A stretch of 64,000 nucleotides of DNA. Origin: Hydractinia symbiolongicarpus (lineage: Eukaryota > Cnidaria > Hydrozoa > Anthoathecata > Hydractiniidae). This document shows positions 8,609-18,810 of the stretch, piece by piece (within the stretch, counting starts at the first letter, position 1; every line of letters begins with the position of its first letter). The stretch covers positions 15,022,001 to 15,086,000 of the forward strand of contig NC_079880.1 of NCBI RefSeq assembly GCF_029227915.1. Reading direction: 5' to 3'. Made by a program: the position numbers and the translations under genes. The notes under the pieces were generated by a model that was not told where the DNA came from, did no database searches, and worked only from the letters and a program-made list of their open reading frames with translations.

Positions 8609-10684
8609 TCAACGCACGCCTATCGCACCTACAGAGCGGGACCTCTTTTTTAAAGCTATATTTATTTGACTGGAAAGCTGCATTTGCTGAAGAACAGAAT
8701 GTGCAAAAAATATGTAATCTATATCTGATGTAAAGCGCCTTTTGTAATTCAATAATCGTTGATTAAAATATTTACTTGCACTCAAACGTACATCACGTTC
8801 TACATTGTAACCAAAATGTCCATGGGGAAACAGATATGGAAAGGCCAATTCCTCACATTGTTTGTCCAGTAATATGCCCAAAGGCTTATTTCCTTCACCT
8901 GGAGCTATTACTACGTTTTCCTCAGAAACTACATGAGGTATGTTGGACACCAACACGGTATCCGATGAACTTGCGCGCATTTCATCTAGGGGATTTTCCT
9001 GCTCCTCTATTGGAGTATCAATAGACTCAGCTTCATTGACATCATCCTTACCACTAAGTTCTTCTTCGCATGTATCTTCCCTATGACTTAGTTCTACAGG
9101 TATATTGTCAATTGAAATAATAACATCATTATATAGGGGGTTATTCAATATCAAAAACTGTAATGCAGCTTGTATATAGTCAGGTCGGACAGCCTGAAAA
9201 TGTGAATGTCCACGATAACTAATTTTGCGTTTGAGTTTAAGCGTTATAATTCCATTGCTGTCAGCTCCTCTAGGCAATACTTTAGCTACCTCACTAACAT
9301 TTATAGGTACATTACATACAGCTCCTTTGATTTTTGGCATTTGTCCTTTAGGCATGATTATAACTTTTGTAAAAAGCATCCTTTTTGCAATGAGGATTCG
9401 CTCTAATTTATTCAGTGACGACAATTCTAGTGGTTGGATATTCACAGTCAATTTATTCCATGATGCCTGGCAAGGTGTTTTTCCCTTCAAAAGCTTCTTA
9501 TGGCATGTTTTGCACACATGGTAGTTGAAGTCGTAACTTTCCACAAGCATAGTGTGGATTTCTACATCAATTAAATAGCGGTTAGCATCATAGAGAACAA
9601 TAGAATCCCTGTAATGAAGTCTCTCACAACAAATACAAATGTAAAATGGCCCTTCAGAAATTTTACACTTGAATGCTTCAATTCTATCTTGCATCCTATT
9701 TTTTTCTCTATATACTGCCTTAGCTATACGATTCGATTCTTTTACCTTTTCATGTGTTGTTGAATTTTTTATTTGCTCACGGTACAATTTTTTCCGTTTT
9801 GAATCAGGTGTAGTCATATTAGTATTACTGGTTTCAGAGCCAATTTTTAATATCCTAGTAAATTGCACTTCATACTGCAAAGGTGTCCCTTGTGTTAAAG
9901 GCAAATACGTTGAACAAATGTATTTTTCCACTTGTAGCAATGAGGAGAATTTGAGCAAAACTGAAGTACCAGTATTATTATTTGGTATAGACCCATCTTG
10001 ATCACGACAATGTGGATCAAATAAAAAATAATTCTTTTTAGTCCATAAAACTCCCACCGTAAATCCGCCAATTATTAATAATAAGCCATCACCTACATCA
10101 TCATTTCTGGATCCAAATAAAGTTGTTAAAAATCTTTCATTTGGGGACTGAATATAACCTATTTCATTGTGCAACATTTGTACATCGAAGTGGTTATCAG
10201 CAAAATCAATAACAGTAGGGAGTTCAGGAATGGAAAGTGGTCCTGTGACATTTAGTATACAATATATTTCATTACCTTTGGTTAGAATAAGATCTAAATC
10301 ATGTGCGGTCCATAAAGCAACACGGCGATGTGTACTTAAAGCTATAGAAAACAAACGATTACATAAGCACTGCAAACCAGCAGAAATTCCGAACTTTACG
10401 TCACCCTGATGAGAAAATGCCTTGACAGTTTTTAAAACATTGTATGTTCCAGGACCAGGGTTACTCTCAACATCACCTGCTTGGGCAAGCAAGAGGAGTT
10501 TGATCTTGCACAATGTAATCATCAAAATGATTGCAAGGCCTAATAGTTGTACTACCACGTCCCGAAAGCCATACTTTTGCACAAGTTCACCAGCATTTTG
10601 CGCAATCTTTTTCATCCGACTAGCATTTTTGCATGTACCATAAAAGGCACCAATTGCAGATCTGTAGGCTTCTATTGATGTCAT
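8609..10684 (-). CDS. N-terminal part of a Helitron-type protein with 2A peptide and peptidase-like domain
   Basis: ATG at 10684 opens a 691-residue frame. Residues 43-66 are hydrophobic and run into GDVESNPGP (70-78), a 2A ribosome-skipping motif. Residues about 88-275 resemble a papain-fold cysteine peptidase of the herpes-tegument / OTU kind, with C106 in GLQC, a WTAHDLDLIL block and H225 in FDPHCRD. Residues about 345-500 match the cysteine-rich DUF6570-type region found in Helitron proteins (CxxC at 391-394, then LPRGADSNG and FQAVRPDYIQAAL). From about 595 (FPYLFPHGHFG, YFNQRLLNY) the Helitron-like N domain begins, but it stops at 8609 where the LINE joins. HUH catalytic and helicase regions are missing from the window; they may continue left of the LINE. 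Confidence 0.8.
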   Translation of the reverse strand: MTSIEAYRSAIGAFYGTCKNASRMKKIAQNAGELVQKYGFRDVVVQLLGLAIILMITLCKIKLLLLAQAGDVESNPGPGTYNVLKTVKAFSHQGDVKFGISAGLQCLCNRLFSIALSTHRRVALWTAHDLDLILTKGNEIYCILNVTGPLSIPELPTVIDFADNHFDVQMLHNEIGYIQSPNERFLTTLFGSRNDDVGDGLLLIIGGFTVGVLWTKKNYFLFDPHCRDQDGSIPNNNTGTSVLLKFSSLLQVEKYICSTYLPLTQGTPLQYEVQFTRILKIGSETSNTNMTTPDSKRKKLYREQIKNSTTHEKVKESNRIAKAVYREKNRMQDRIEAFKCKISEGPFYICICCERLHYRDSIVLYDANRYLIDVEIHTMLVESYDFNYHVCKTCHKKLLKGKTPCQASWNKLTVNIQPLELSSLNKLERILIAKRMLFTKVIIMPKGQMPKIKGAVCNVPINVSEVAKVLPRGADSNGIITLKLKRKISYRGHSHFQAVRPDYIQAALQFLILNNPLYNDVIISIDNIPVELSHREDTCEEELSGKDDVNEAESIDTPIEEQENPLDEMRASSSDTVLVSNIPHVVSEENVVIAPGEGNKPLGILLDKQCEELAFPYLFPHGHFGYNVERDVRLSASKYFNQRLLNYKRRFTSDIDYIFFAHSVLQQMQLSSQINIALKKRSRSVGAIGVR
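10451..10474 (-). other. 2A-like ribosome-skipping site
   Basis: Codons for DVESNPGP (residues 71-78 of the ORF at 8609-10684), preceded by a leucine-rich stretch as in active 2A sequences. The D(V/I)ExNPGP consensus is complete. On known 2A behaviour the chain would be released between Gly77 and Pro78, freeing a 77-residue hydrophobic leader and starting the peptidase-like protein at Pro78. Confidence 0.85.
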
Positions 10685-12140
10685 ATTTGTGTACAGTACA
10701 CCTAGCCTAGAGAGAGCAGCCAGAGTAGGTAGTAGGGTGGTGGTAAAGAGAATGTGCGCTAAGTGTAGCGTGAAGCTTGCAGTAGATAAGATGCTATGTG
10801 TAGCTTTATTCGATAAAATAATTTAATAAAATTTCGATTAACAATGATTGACAATGATTAAGAACCACAATTTGTGGTTTGATTTTAAGCCACTGTATTA
10901 GTGGAGTTTGATTTCAAGTCGCGTTTCAAGCGACGTTTCCCTCAATCCGGGCAAGTGACGTTTCTCGTATTGCCAAGAAGGGGCAAAATAATAAGTAATA
11001 AAGTGATGAAAATGATAATAAAAAATAATGATGAGTAAAATTGAAAGCAAATTTAAAAATACACTTTCACTTCTTCTATTTTCCTCAGCGACTTCAACAG
11101 CCAAACTCGAAAAACTAATATGGCGGTCTCTACTGTATTTTACGTGTTTTTGGGCCGTTTATCAAAGAGTCTAGGAAATGTTCGAGTTACAAAACCGGGA
11201 AGTTAGGAAGTTGCGAGTTGGGGAGTTAGGGAGTTACAAATTTCTACGGTAAACCGAGTTACATGTCCGGCGAAAACTTGAGGTCAATATTTTACCGTAT
11301 CAGCTATTAGCAAATACTCAGGCTTGGGTGGAAAACAAAGAAATAGAATCTTAAAAGATCATTAGAAACGAAATGCGGACCCTTGTGAAAGTGGCCAGTG
11401 AGAAATGACGCCGCTGTCCCAATGAAATACAAAGAAATTTAATGATTGAAAAACCATTGAAATAAAAGCGAACCCCTGCGAAAGCGGTCAGTTAGAACCA
11501 ACTAAATATTTATGAAAAAAATCTGAGATTCGGTAAGTCGAGTTTATATCGCTGCGCTTTTCGTTTTTGAGATATTTTTCCGGTGTTTCGGCGACGGAGA
11601 ATTTACAAAAATTAAAATGGTAGACTTAACTCCCCAACTCCCTTTCCGTAACTCCCCAACTTACTGAATTTGTAACTCCCCGATTACCGGTACTCTTTAA
11701 TGAAATATTATCCGATATTTGTTTTCGCCCTATGAGCGAAAGCTACTCTGGAAATGCTCTTCGTCATCCCACATTCATCTCGCCCCAATTCAAGAAAATG
11801 ACTGCTTTTCTGATGAATGTGTAGATTCTTTTTGGCATAAGGGTTTACAATGATATAATTCATCTTTATTCGAGTTTTGCACACATTTCAGAGAAATCCG
11901 GGTTTCCTGATGAAATGACGAGAGAAATATTTCCGGGCCGATGTTTTAAAATCGACAACTTGAGATATGGCTTTTTTCCTGTAGATTTTTACAGTATTTT
12001 TACACTATAACCGAAAACTCGATTTTTTTTTCAAGTTTACCCATTCAGTTGTATAACATTTTCCAGATCCATTTAATTTTAGAATCATTCCGCCCGCGCT
12101 GCTATCGATCTTCGATTAATCGATCTGCTCACAAAATGAG
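10685..12140. other. Repeat-rich spacer
   Basis: No gene recognised. A minus-strand reading at 10898-11104 has no known features. Between 11195 and 11695 GGGGAGTTA-type blocks occur in one orientation at the left (11215-11245) and the other at the right (11635-11685), suggesting a small inverted-repeat element of about 500 bases, heavily diverged. Confidence 0.35.
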
Positions 12141-12261
12141 CAAGGTTGTGAAATTGGTTGATGCAAATAATGTACAAAAAATAGGATTGATGGCGTGAAA
12201 AGACATCTCAACAGAAAGATAAAAATAAAAGTGAAAACGAAAATAATGAAGAAAAAATCCA

Positions 12262-12345
12262 CTGATTTTACCAGGGTTCGAACTCGTACTACCATGGTCA
12301 GAAGACAAACACGCTACCACTGCGCCACATACACTGACCAGTTGA
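12262..12345 (-). repeat. tRNA-like SINE head
   Basis: On the minus strand TGGCGCAGTGGTAGCG (A-box-like) is followed about 40 bases later by AGTTCGAACCC (B box). The anticodon stem does not fold well, so this looks like the tRNA-derived promoter of a SINE and not a working tRNA gene. The SINE body and tail are not obvious. Confidence 0.5.
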
Positions 12346-12544
12346 GACTATTTTCAAATATATTTCAAAAATATTCTATGTTATAACAGCGAATTGCTCT
12401 ACTAGAGTACAGAAGACGCAGGCGCTGCATAAACTATCTCGCTATTAAAAATGCACAACTATGAAACATCCACAATGCGGCCCAATTCTACAATTTCTGC
12501 TAACAAAAATACAGCCTATCATTCATGGTTATCGCGCGATTGAA

Positions 12545-12930
12545 ACGTTTATGGTCTTAAACGGCATTTAGGTGACAAAATTTTGATGTCACCATCATGT
12601 TCAGCATACTTTTTTTGTTAACTGTGCCAAATTTTGTCGAAAATAAAGTAGTTTTAATTTCGGACCAATTTTGGCCTAAAATGACATTTAGGTGACAAAA
12701 AAATCAAAATTTTGATGTCACCACCATGTTCGGCATACCAGTTACGAGTTGGAAACCTATCCTCGTGGGCGAGATAGTAAAAAGAAAAAAAAAAGTAAAA
12801 ATAGTTACCAAGATGAGATTCGAACACACGACTACTCCCGTGTCGGTGCTCAGAGAGCCAAAAATTTCCATTTTGGGACGGACAGCTGCATTTGAATACC
12901 CTAGCATCTGCGAGCTAGTGTAATTATAAA
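12545..12930. repeat. Duplicated short repeat and second SINE-like head
   Basis: A block with TTTTGATGTCACCA and CATGTTC(A/G)GCATAC occurs at about 12570-12610 and again at about 12692-12740, in direct orientation, each preceded by GGCATTTAGGTGACAAA. It is followed by a minus-strand B-box-like GTGTTCGAATCTC (about 12811-12823). This is probably a second, diverged SINE insertion. Confidence 0.4.
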
Positions 12931-13201
12931 ATTATAAATTTTTTCGCTTTGTCGAAAGAAAAGATTTTATTGAATGTTATCCATTCTTAACATTTTTAAA
13001 ACAATTTATTTTCTCAACCTCTTTCAAAGAAGCCAAAGCCAATGGATTTTTGAGTTAGCAGTCACCCAATAACAAGCGACAAATTAATTGAATAAATATT
13101 TTCATATAAATTTGAGTTATGGCCATATGTAAAGTTTGTAAACACAGACACACGTATATCTTATAAAAATTAACTTATGTTATCAGTTTTATGATCTCGA
13201 A

Positions 13202-14155
13202 ATGGGAAACAACACGAATATAACTTTGGGTTTGCCAAAAGAGAATTTTTTATTTCGAAAAACATCCCTATGTTTTGTTTTAATTACAAGTGTATTTGGA
13301 AACGTGCTTTTGCTCGCATTATTGATCCGAATACGAGGTTTTCGACTGCTTGTTAGCAAGTTAGTTCTGAATATGACACTGTGCAATCTTTTACTTGTAA
13401 TAATATGGATACCAGTGGATCTCCACCTTTTATTTAATTCATCGAATAAATTTCCTTTGGCTAGTTTTGGCTGTAAAACGTTACCGGCAATCGCAACCTG
13501 CTGTTATACTGCATCAATATTTACCTTAGTGGCAATTGCCTTTGAAAGATGGTATGCAATCACCAGACCATTTAAAGCTGCAATGGGTAAAGCAAGAGTT
13601 CAGTCTACATTTCTATGGATTTACTTTGTCACCTTCCCCTGTGTGTATCCCGTCTTTCATGCTTCATCGCTGGCAACAAATGGTGAATGTTACGAGAACA
13701 TGTCTTTGAAATATCGACAAATGTACACTCTCTGCTTGTTCGGTGTGCAATATATTTTTCCAGTTCTGATCATGACCTTTTTGTATACTATGTCCTGGAA
13801 GAAACATTTTTCTTCGCGAAAAGTATTTCCAAGACTAGAAGCAGGTAGCAGTTCAGTATCGGAGGGCAATGCAAAAAATTCCAACTATCTTATGCATCGT
13901 AGGTTAAAGCAGAACTTCGAACTTTTAAAAACATTTACTGCCATTGTTGTCATTTTTATTATCACTGCGCTCCCTATTCAAGTGTTATGGATTTTAGTCG
14001 ACTTCACAAACCATAGTTGGCCAATGATGTTGAGCGATATGATTAGTATTACGAAATACGCTAACTGTGTTGTGAATCCCTGGTTGTACGGACGTCTAAA
14101 TAAAAATTTTAGGAAGGACTTTAAGCAGTTAATTTTAAATCACCGGCGTACTTAG
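13202..14155 (+). CDS. Class A (rhodopsin-like) G-protein-coupled receptor, intact, single exon
   Basis: 317 residues from ATG 13202 with seven hydrophobic segments (about 23-45, 53-75, 92-118, 135-152, 172-197, 240-266, 273-297). Two N-glycosylation sites (NNT, NIT) lie in the short N-tail. Family marks are N34 in TM1, C91 paired with C163, ERW at 115-117 in place of DRY followed by TRP, P258 in TM6 and NPWLY at 292-296. Two usual anchors are changed: the TM2 sodium-site Asp is Asn (N62) and the TM6 toggle Trp is Ala (A256). The layout suits a peptide- or amine-type receptor at the plasma membrane, but I cannot name a ligand. No intron or frameshift; the flanks are non-coding. Confidence 0.9.
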   Translation: MGNNTNITLGLPKENFLFRKTSLCFVLITSVFGNVLLLALLIRIRGFRLLVSKLVLNMTLCNLLLVIIWIPVDLHLLFNSSNKFPLASFGCKTLPAIATCCYTASIFTLVAIAFERWYAITRPFKAAMGKARVQSTFLWIYFVTFPCVYPVFHASSLATNGECYENMSLKYRQMYTLCLFGVQYIFPVLIMTFLYTMSWKKHFSSRKVFPRLEAGSSSVSEGNAKNSNYLMHRRLKQNFELLKTFTAIVVIFIITALPIQVLWILVDFTNHSWPMMLSDMISITKYANCVVNPWLYGRLNKNFRKDFKQLILNHRRT

Positions 14156-17100
14156 ATTTGTGAATAGCAACTGTTCAGATGGCTGTGATTGTTATTTTGT
14201 TATGTGATTTTTGGACATTATAAAAATCAATAGTCTGAGTCTAAAGAAGAAACGATATTGTTTCCTTAGAAAGTGAATCCGTTGTGAAGTAATTATTTTG
14301 TCGTTGTATGTGTATATTTTTCATTCATGAAAAAAAAATGCTATAAGCAATATAAGGATGGAGAGAAGAAAAATAATTTCTTATTAAAAAGGGCAAAATA
14401 ATCTTCCTTTAAATTTTGTCGATATTTACTTGATTGCAATTCTTTATTACTCTAAATTAGTAATATTAGTCATTATACCGTGAAAAAACCCACAAATTCG
14501 CCCGTCGCTGCTTAAACCTACCATCTTCGCCTCATAAACAGACAGACGTATAAAGAATTTTTAACAGGGTAAATAAAATTTTAGCTATGTCTTGAAAGCC
14601 ATTAGTGCATTTGTCAGAAAATATATTAATAAGAAAATATTATCGCCGGGCAGCTGTATCGCGTTGTGTTTACCCATAGCACTTTTTAAGTATCAATGTC
14701 AAATTTTTTCTTTGACACTATGTCTCCAGCTATTAATGTTAATAATACAGGAGCGTAACTATTTTAATATTTCAAATCTGTTACTTCGTTGACAAGACTT
14801 CCAAAGTATTTTGTAATTCTCCAAAAGTTAAATAGGTCGTTATTTAACAACCGTAAAATACGATATTTCAACAGAAGGGTTCAGAATGCACATTTGACTC
14901 TAACCCACTACCACATTATTCGGTCTTAGGTAATTTATATTTTTTACGCAAGCATGTTGTACATACCAGGAATGTAATACTTATTATTTTTAATATAATA
15001 TTTATGGTTGGACAAATAAAGTCTAGTAAGTTCATTATTATTACACACAAAACCCTTAGAGTATATACCCAACTTCGATTTAAATAAAAAACAAGCTACA
15101 ACAAAAGAAATAAACCATGTAAAAGCAGCGCGATTATATATGACAGTAAACGGTGCAGCTAGCTACTAACTGAGTTCGTTCACCGTAAATTATAAGTACT
15201 ATTTAAAAACTTTGTTTCAGTCAAATGTCACTATGTAGCTGGAGTTAAAAAATTATTGAAAATGAGATGGTGTGTGATACTTGCGATAATCTTCGACGAG
15301 TGGCTTATAGGACAAAAATATTAAAGTGCCCCCTTATAGGCTGATAAGACGATTTAAAATAGGGGAAAGAAAGTTTCCCTCCCGCCACCATACCATGCTT
15401 ACACGAGAAGATTAATGCAGCTGCAATAGATAGCTAGACGGCTGACTGGCTTCCCATAGCTACCAGCCAGATACGCTAGCTCCTAGCATTTATTTCATTC
15501 TTTGCTGGAAAAAAAGGTTAGGCATTTGGAATCTAAAAACAAATCCTTTATATTTGTTCTAAGATCAATTTGCTTAGGTTTTGTTTTGTTGTTTCTTTTT
15601 TTTAAGGAAATGTAGCTATTGATAGAGTATATATGTATGTGAAGAACGTACAACATAGTAATCTTAGCTATACTTCAAATACACCAACTTTGGTGAAGGA
15701 GAACATAAACTTTCGCCAACAACCCATAGTAAAAGCTTTGTGAACAGAAGGTGCACGTCACAAAAATCTGGTGCTATGGTCATATGAGCACCATAAATAA
15801 GGTTGGTCGGTCAACGAGTAAAGATTCAAACATTTGACAATTTTATTCTTTTTAGGTTAAAGTTTCAGCCATCTCAGTGAAAGTGCCGACAATCTCCGAA
15901 TTTAGCAAAAACATGCCGCAAGTGTTTCTTGGAGGAGGGATATACACCAACGCTTTTAAAAGTGCATATATCTTTAATATTCGTTAGAGCTTACAAACCC
16001 AATTTTTATATCGGTCGGTTGACTCTAACCCCAGATATTTATAATGTCTGCCTACACATTTGCAAGTTGTTTCTCCTGGAAAATTGTATTGGTGTTAAAA
16101 AGACTTTAAACGTGACTTTACTCACCTTTGCGTATTTTAAAATATTTCTGTTCGATTTAATTCTTGAAGAACGAGGTTGTTTTCTGTGACTGTTTTTTAA
16201 ACCTTCTCGTATTTTATACAGTCCTCTGAATAATCGTGGCCAAAACAATCGATCAACAAACTCACGAATCAACAAATCAACAAAAGTTCCTCTTTAAGAA
16301 GTCAAGGTTTGAACTCCAAGATTTATTTTTTTATTATCAAAGCAAAAAATTAAAACTTTTTTTTTTGTGCGAACATTAAAGCTAAATGTCCACTGAAGGA
16401 AATTTGCGCTGTTGCAATTGATCATCGCTAAGAAAAATTAATTCTTATTCTTGTGGACACATTTTTGGAATCAAAAGTACCTGCTTATCGTTAAATTCTG
16501 TCAAATATTTTATACGATAGGAAATGAAAAATCTTTCTTTTAATAAAATTAGTCGTCGCAAAAATATTTTCACATAAAAAAACCCTGACAACACAGATTA
16601 CATTTAAATTCGTCTTTTTTTTTAAAGATTAACCCGTGCAAAACAGTTTATAATAGCAGGGGAAAAAAGTTGGAAGTGAGAGAATGAGAAAAAAAATGAA
16701 TGAAAATTTCAATTAAGATAATAATAAAGGTTTGCTTTAGAAAATGTTCTTGTTTTTACGACAAAGCAGACTTAAGTACACGCTTGTTTATAACAACCGT
16801 TAAAGTTTGACCTTAGACCGACTGTTCCTATCTTTCGCGCATTTTTCAGCCTGATTTGTTTTTAACAGTGAGAATACAACAATAACATACGAACTTTTTG
16901 TTACCGCGTGTGTAACTTGAAAAATCTCTGCTTTAGTCTAAGCGCGCAAGCGCTAACAAAATGGCTCGCTCTTCATTTTGTTTTTCTTTTTATTACTATT
17001 ACGCTGAAGAATGCTGGGAAAAGAAGAGCACCTAAACAAAAACAATTTATAGGTTTGTATCAAAAAAGCGTGTACTTATTTTATAAGAACATGATGGCTA

Positions 17101-18810
17101 AAAATTCTAAATCGGAAAAGTTATACGATATAATCATTTATATCGTCCTTAGAAGCCTTTTATACAAGTTGCTTTTCTTTAGTAACAGCAGTCAACCCGG
17201 TCACAGGTTTTTTTTACTTTTTATTGGTGGTGGTACGTGAGTGTGACGTGAAGTTTTTACTCCTATCGGCACAGGTATGCTAAAGTATCTTCGTAGATCC
17301 AACTGTACATGATTGAATATTTTATGGTAAGCTTGCATCCACTTTGGTTGGCATATAGCTTGACAAACATAACACAAGCCATACCTTGTCTTTGAGATAG
17401 ACATCGGATTCGCTTATTGTAACCAATTGTGCGTTAGCATCCGAATTCAAAAACACATGACAGCCAAGCTATGTTAAATCGCTATATATATACCATTGCA
17501 TGTGATTTCTCGATCGAGATAGTTAATAATAACGGAAAAAATAACGCCTCATTCACTAGATCCCTGGTTGTACATAACTGACTAATTAATAAAAGAATAT
17601 TTAGCTAGCTACATATACAGTCGGAGGAAAACTGTTACCTAAACGCAAAACTTCCAACTCTTTTTGTTCGATCGGAAAATTGCTGTTAAGAGAATGTGCT
17701 GATGCAAAAAATATGAGGTTGGATAAATGTTCGAATATGCTGACAAAGAAGACATTTTCTAACGAATCGTCACTTCAAACGGTATACCACAATTGCAGGA
17801 TCCCGCATTGATCTTCTCTGACTGGTATATACAATGAGTTAAACGATATAATAAACTTACTTCTTAATCCTTTTTCTTCATCAGTTTATCCTTTTTCTTC
17901 ATCAGTTTTTTTCAAAAAATGGCTAAAAACTTTGCACGTCGAGAAGATAAGGTGTTAATTGTTCAATACATGTTTTTGTATTTACAAGTAAAAGCGCAAA
18001 TTTGGACCTTTTTATACGTAAAAAAAGTGGTCTCTCAAGGAAAAAATCGATTTCATGACAAATTATGACATGGATAAATGAAATCAAATTAATGACAAAA
18101 AAACATAAACCCCATGAATGCTTTAATGTGAAACTTTTAACCACAATAAAAACAATACATTTCCATCCAGTATTGGACATGAGAGAAAAAACATTTTGTT
18201 GATAAAGAATGTATTACACCACAACAAGCTGTTCGCAATACTTTAAATACTACTCCAAATACTACCCCCAGTTTTCAATATAAATAATACAATAAAAACA
18301 ACATTACAAAATGTGTCAAATACAACTCCAAAATTTGAACAAAGCACTTTCTCACATGAAAGTGGGATAAAATTTATGACACGCCATTCACAAAAGTTCT
18401 GACCAAAATGCCAAATGCAAAATTGAAGGAGAAGGAAAGCGAAACCAAAAAAAAAGAAAATATTGGAAAATCTTGGCAAAAGGAAAGCATGGATGCTGAG
18501 AGATTTCTTGGTAAGCGTCAGTCGAAATCGTGCTATGCCAAAAGTCGGGCTAGCCTACAGTTTGAGAAAAAATAATCAGCTAGAACCTAAAAAAAAAATA
18601 ATCAGCTAGAACCTTAGAAACGGTAACTTTAAATCATAGTCACAAGAAAAAGAATAGTCTGGTAACTCCGGTGCGTATAAGCCGATCTCCGCATTTTATG
18701 TTGTGTTCTCCGATTTTTTAGTGCTCAGTCCACTTTTAGATGCATGAAATGTAAACAGCGCGAAAATTTGAACCATTTTAATAGCGTTTAGTATTGTGTA
18801 AATCTTTAAA
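14156..18810. other. Intergenic A+T-rich stretch with no recognisable gene
   Basis: Short readings (for example 15929-16189, 16908-17240, 17923-18479) lack motifs and look like chance frames. AGCTAGCT-type motifs, homopolymer runs and a duplicated AATCAGCTAGAACCT block (about 18570-18612) are the only structure noted. Confidence 0.5.

Larger units (their letters stand above)
1..8620 (-). mobile_element. CR1-like LINE, interrupted, runs off the left edge
   Basis: Reading right to left, a LINE can be followed from an ORF1 with an SGNH-esterase domain (8606-7217), through an AP-like endonuclease (7165-6270), to the fingers region of a reverse transcriptase (939-1). A 5.3-kb DNA transposon at 940-6266 splits ORF2. 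An esterase-bearing ORF1 plus an endonuclease/RT ORF2 is the known CR1-clade layout. The 5' end is near 8610-8620, where the reading switches abruptly from the Helitron-type ORF, so the LINE probably inserted into it. The catalytic RT palm and the 3' end lie beyond position 1. Several single-base frameshifts show it is inactive. Confidence 0.85.

Noticed and set aside
9206-10643. Plus-strand ORFs opposite the Helitron-type protein
   Set aside because: Antisense shadows of a 691-codon frame with recognisable domains.
11800-11930. Hammerhead ribozyme cores (CTGATGA near 11806 and 11890)
   Set aside because: The required stem II and the GAAA/C partner do not fall in place, so the three-stem fold cannot be drawn.
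12262-12345. Functional tRNA gene on the minus strand
   Set aside because: A- and B-box-like sequences are present but the anticodon and acceptor stems do not pair; it fits a SINE head better.
15929-16275. Opposed ORFs of 86 and 78 codons
   Set aside because: No motif, no similarity I recognise, and a composition like the surrounding non-coding DNA.
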